DNA of 64,000 nucleotides from Chroococcopsis sp964623815 (GTDB taxonomy: Bacteria; Cyanobacteriota; Cyanobacteriia; Cyanobacteriales; Microcystaceae), in NCBI GenBank assembly GCA_964623815.1, contig CAZUVR010000007.1, positions 1 to 64,000 of the forward strand. The letters are read 5' to 3'. Below, piece by piece: positions 61,353 through 64,000 of the stretch (position 1 is the stretch's first letter; each line of letters begins with the position of its first letter). Under the pieces are notes generated by a model. The model made no database searches, was not told the origin of the DNA, and saw nothing but the letters and a program-made list of their open reading frames with translations. Both the position numbers and the translations under genes were made by a program.

Positions 61353-61520
61353 TATAATGTTATGTCCTAGGTTCAGAAAGATTCTTTCTGAGCCTTATTA
61401 GGCTGAGACAGTTAAACCGATGATATAACAATTGGAGAGCCGATAGCTCCGCGTGCCTTCGGCATCGTAGCTCAACCATCCTTGATGCTCAAAGACCAAC
61501 ACCGCATTTTATAGATAAGC
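61353..61520 (+). promoter_or_regulatory. Structured leader of rpoC1
   Basis: TATAAT lies at 61353-61358, just after the NTRC stop. GGTTCAGAAAG (61370-61380) pairs with CTTTCTGAGCC (61384-61394, one wobble). AGCC (61391-61394) could instead pair with GGCT (61401-61404) across TTATTA, so the two hairpins exclude each other. Further small hairpins, including TGCC-TTC-GGCA near 61455-61465, follow. It may act as NTRC terminator and/or rpoC1 attenuator. Confidence 0.45.
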
Positions 61521-63401
61521 ATGAAACCAGTAGCAGATAATCGATTTGATTACGTCAAAATAGGGTTAGCCTCTCCCGAAAGAATTCGGGTCTGGGGAGA
61601 GAGAACTTTACCGAACGGGATTGTAGTAGGGGAAGTAACGAAACCAGAAACGATTAATTATCGTACCCTAAAACCGGAAATGGACGGGCTGTTTTGTGAG
61701 CGGATATTCGGCCCTTCCAAAGATTGGGAATGTTGGTGCGGTAAATATAAGCGGGTACGTCACAGGGGTATAGTCTGCGAACGTTGCGGGGTAGAAGTAA
61801 CCGAATCTCGGGTACGTCGCCACCGCATGGGATTCATCAAACTGGCGGCACCCGTCACCCACGTATGGTATTTAAAAGGAATACCCAGCTATCTGAGTAT
61901 CCTCCTCGATATGGCGCTGAGGGACGTGGAGCAGATAGTATACTTCAACGCCTATGTAGTTCTCAATCCCGGCAACGCGGGGAATCTCTCCTATAAACAA
62001 CTCCTGACAGAAGACCAATGGCTAGAGATAGAAGAACAAATCTACGCTGAAGATTCGGAATTATCTGGTATAGAAGTTGGCATCGGGGCGGAAGCGATCC
62101 AGCGTATCCTCGAAGAAATCAATCTAGAAGAAGAAGCCGAGAAACTACGTGCCGAAATCATCGAGAGTAAAGGGCAAAAACGGGCTAAATTAATCAAACG
62201 CCTCCGGGTAATAGATAATTTCATCGCTACGGGATCGAAAGCCGAGTGGATGGTACTAAGCGTGATCCCCGTTATCCCCCCCGATTTACGACCGATGGTG
62301 CAACTAGACGGCGGCCGTTTCGCCACTAGTGACTTGAACGATCTCTACCGGCGGGTGATCAACCGGAATAACCGTTTATCGCGCTTGCAAGAAATCCTCG
62401 CCCCTGAAATCATCGTGCGTAACGAGAAAAGGATGTTACAGGAAGCGGTAGACGCATTGATCGACAACGGTAGACGCGGGCGCACCGTCGTGGGAGCCAA
62501 TAACCGCGCCCTCAAATCCCTATCGGATATTATCGAAGGTAAACAGGGGCGTTTCCGTCAGAACTTATTGGGTAAACGGGTAGACTACTCCGGTCGTTCT
62601 GTTATCGTGGTGGGGCCAAAACTGAAGATCTATCAGTGCGGCTTACCCCGGGAGATGGCGATCGAATTATTCCAACCCTTCGTCATCCACCGGCTGATCA
62701 AGCTCAATATCGTCAATAATATCAAAGCCGCCAAGAAGATGATCCAGCGGGGCGATCCGCAGATCTGGGGCGTACTGGAAGAAGTGATCAGCGGGCACCC
62801 GGTATTACTCAACCGCGCACCCACACTACACCGTCTGGGTATTCAAGCTTTCGAGCCGATCCTGGTAGAAGGGCGGGCGATTCAATTGCACCCGCTCGTA
62901 TGTCCGGCTTTTAACGCCGACTTCGACGGGGATCAGATGGCGGTACACGTACCCCTATCTCTGGAATCGCAAGCGGAAGCTCGTTTATTGATGTTAGCCT
63001 GTCACAATATCCTCTCCCCCGCTACCGGTCGCCCGATAGTAGCCCCCTCTCAAGATATGGTGTTAGGGTGTTACTATCTGACCGCTAATAATCCGAATGC
63101 TATTAAAGGAGAAGGGCGTTACTTCGGCAGTATGAACGATGTCTTAAGGGCATACGATCAGAAGTTAGTCGATTTACACGCTAAAATTTGGCTACGTTAC
63201 GAAGGCGAGGTGAAAACCGATAAACCGGATAATGAAATCTTAGAAACAGAAACTCTAGAAGACGGTAGCGTCTGGAAATATTATCGAGAACGTAAAATTA
63301 GAGAGAACGCCGAGGGCGAAGTGCTATGTCAGTACATTCAAACTACCCCAGGGCGAGTCATCTACAATAAGACGATTCAAGACACCTTACAACCAGCTTA
63401 G
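61521..63401 (+). CDS. rpoC1: DNA-directed RNA polymerase subunit gamma
   Basis: This 626-residue protein is the N-terminal half of the beta-prime equivalent, separate in cyanobacteria. It has the zinc ligands CWCGKYKRVRHRGIVCERCG, the clamp region LLGKRVDYSGRSVIVVGP and the catalytic NADFDGDQMAVHVPL, whose three aspartates bind the active-site magnesium. Length and content are complete. Neither rpoB nor rpoC2 is adjacent: upstream is NTRC, downstream a Crp-type gene on the other strand. rpoC1 is also separated from rpoB in Synechocystis PCC 6803. Confidence 0.97.
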   Translation: MKPVADNRFDYVKIGLASPERIRVWGERTLPNGIVVGEVTKPETINYRTLKPEMDGLFCERIFGPSKDWECWCGKYKRVRHRGIVCERCGVEVTESRVRRHRMGFIKLAAPVTHVWYLKGIPSYLSILLDMALRDVEQIVYFNAYVVLNPGNAGNLSYKQLLTEDQWLEIEEQIYAEDSELSGIEVGIGAEAIQRILEEINLEEEAEKLRAEIIESKGQKRAKLIKRLRVIDNFIATGSKAEWMVLSVIPVIPPDLRPMVQLDGGRFATSDLNDLYRRVINRNNRLSRLQEILAPEIIVRNEKRMLQEAVDALIDNGRRGRTVVGANNRALKSLSDIIEGKQGRFRQNLLGKRVDYSGRSVIVVGPKLKIYQCGLPREMAIELFQPFVIHRLIKLNIVNNIKAAKKMIQRGDPQIWGVLEEVISGHPVLLNRAPTLHRLGIQAFEPILVEGRAIQLHPLVCPAFNADFDGDQMAVHVPLSLESQAEARLLMLACHNILSPATGRPIVAPSQDMVLGCYYLTANNPNAIKGEGRYFGSMNDVLRAYDQKLVDLHAKIWLRYEGEVKTDKPDNEILETETLEDGSVWKYYRERKIRENAEGEVLCQYIQTTPGRVIYNKTIQDTLQPA

Positions 63402-63403
63402 TA

Positions 63404-63466
63404 GGGAATAGGGAGTAGGTTTATATAAAAATAAATATTAACCTGACTCCCGATTCCCGATTCCCG
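63404..63466. repeat. Two-armed heptamer element between convergent rpoC1 and Crp-type genes
   Basis: GGGAATAGGGAGTAGG (63404-63419) and a right arm of CTGACTCCCGATTCCC type (63442-63466) are nearly complementary over 16 bp. The loop contains AAATAAATATTA, as in the element at 30867-30932. It is a probable bidirectional terminator. Confidence 0.8.
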
Positions 63467-63471
63467 TCATA

Positions 63472-64000
63472 TTAGATCTCATAATGCCAAGTATCGTACT
63501 CTTTCAGGAGGAGGCGGTGTAAGGGTAGACGTTGTATGACTCCCTCCTTCTCTAATTGCCCTAAATTACGGGTGATAGTTACCCTCGTGGTGCCCAGTAA
63601 TTCCGCTATATCCTGATGGGTAAGACGTATATCGATCAACTGCCCCGTTTCCGTTGTTTGCCCGAATTTATTTCCCAACCATTCCAGTAACTTTAATACC
63701 ATAGTATCTACCCGGCGGTAACTGCGTATAGTGGTTAACTCCTGTATTTGTTTGAGATTGAGGGATAAGATTTCCGTCACCTGTTGAGGATTGGTTAAGG
63801 GGATGGAAACGGCTTTCACCTGGCCGATGCACTCGATTTGATAGGGATCGATATGAGCTACCAATTTTCCCACTTTCTCGCCTGGCCCCCACAAACCGAG
63901 GATGATCATGGTTCCATCTTCCAACCAGGTAATCGCTCGCGCTACCCCCGATTCTATTCGCCAGACATATTGTTCTCTCAGGGGTAAGGTGGCTCGATTC
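63472..64000 (-). CDS. Crp/Fnr-family transcriptional regulator (partial, cut by window end)
   Basis: The frame is open to the end of the window, so the N terminus is missing; at least 176 residues are visible. They include the end of the cyclic-nucleotide-binding-type beta barrel (LPLREQYVWRIESGVARAIT, GTMIILGLWGPGEKVG), the dimerisation helix, and the HTH LTHQDIAELLGTTRVTITRN. It resembles cyanobacterial Crp-type factors but not clearly NtcA. The ligand cannot be judged because the barrel is incomplete. It ends against rpoC1 with a shared terminator element. Confidence 0.85.
   Translation of the reverse strand, partial: NRATLPLREQYVWRIESGVARAITWLEDGTMIILGLWGPGEKVGKLVAHIDPYQIECIGQVKAVSIPLTNPQQVTEILSLNLKQIQELTTIRSYRRVDTMVLKLLEWLGNKFGQTTETGQLIDIRLTHQDIAELLGTTRVTITRNLGQLEKEGVIQRLPLHRLLLKEYDTWHYEI

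Noticed and set aside
12589..63466. Heptamer clusters considered as CRISPR arrays
   Set aside because: Units are 7 bp with no spacers of constant length and no cas genes nearby.

Overview
The window is a chromosome segment of a cyanobacterium. Evidence seen directly: a phycobilisome rod-core linker (11096-11848), two CpcS/CpeS-type bilin lyases, the C-terminal half of a split DnaE with its split intein (36846-38195), rpoC1 (RNA polymerase gamma), Ycf34, a Ycf55-like receiver protein, an NTRC-type thioredoxin reductase, an IctB-like protein, ferredoxin-nitrite reductase, long-form HPF/LrtA, and scattered GCGATCGC (HIP1) octamers (for example 15300, 20893). The gram-negative envelope gene lpxC is present. 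The genus cannot be fixed from this sequence. I found no rRNA, tRNA, CRISPR array or intact transposase.

Layout. 1-8.7 kb is a surface and exopolysaccharide block: a secreted PPC/RTX protein, a tight minus-strand operon (MBOAT O-acyltransferase, SGNH-like partner, type II NADH dehydrogenase, FkbM-like methyltransferase) and a second FkbM methyltransferase. 8.7-10.9 kb holds an acyl carrier protein and an acyl-CoA dehydrogenase-like enzyme. 11-13 kb is a phycobilisome group (CpcG, CpcS, retropepsin-like protease). 13-24 kb is mostly housekeeping: glycosyltransferase, peptide-type ABC permease, LpxC, coiled-coil/BRCT protein, DnaX, pyrophosphatase, LipB. 24-27.3 kb has LrtA and an overlapping operon of lipase, cupredoxin and a CAX-like exchanger. 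27.4-30 kb looks accessory: MarR regulator, a broken NmrA gene and a 4Fe-4S/SCP2 fusion. 30-43 kb contains the second lyase, malic enzyme, a GH13 enzyme, a small overlapping gene pair, an HtrA protease, peroxiredoxin, DnaE-C, PepA, Rpe and NirA. 43-44.6 kb carries a DUF1778/GNAT toxin-antitoxin pair and a DNA methyltransferase relic. 44.6-64 kb contains an M23 peptidase, FtsH, regulators, a CCA-adding enzyme, IctB, isocitrate dehydrogenase, a WD40 protein, a glycosyltransferase, NTRC, RpoC1 and a Crp-family regulator cut by the window end.

Most distinctive signals. (1) A dispersed heptamer element (CGGGAGT and variants) recurs at about eleven places. It often has inverted arms that form terminator-like hairpins at convergent gene ends, and it has been captured as the C-terminal tail of three unrelated proteins. 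(2) A CAX-family exchanger has lost the two glutamates that define the family and gained aspartates nearby; it is co-transcribed with a cupredoxin. (3) Four broken or relic genes are hidden in intergenic DNA: an ABC permease, NmrA, HepT and a C5-methyltransferase. (4) A small DUF6888-like gene is missed by ATG/GTG/TTG gene calling because it appears to start at CTG or ATT. (5) A MarR gene has a consensus promoter that places the transcription start at its GTG codon, with a shared palindromic operator.
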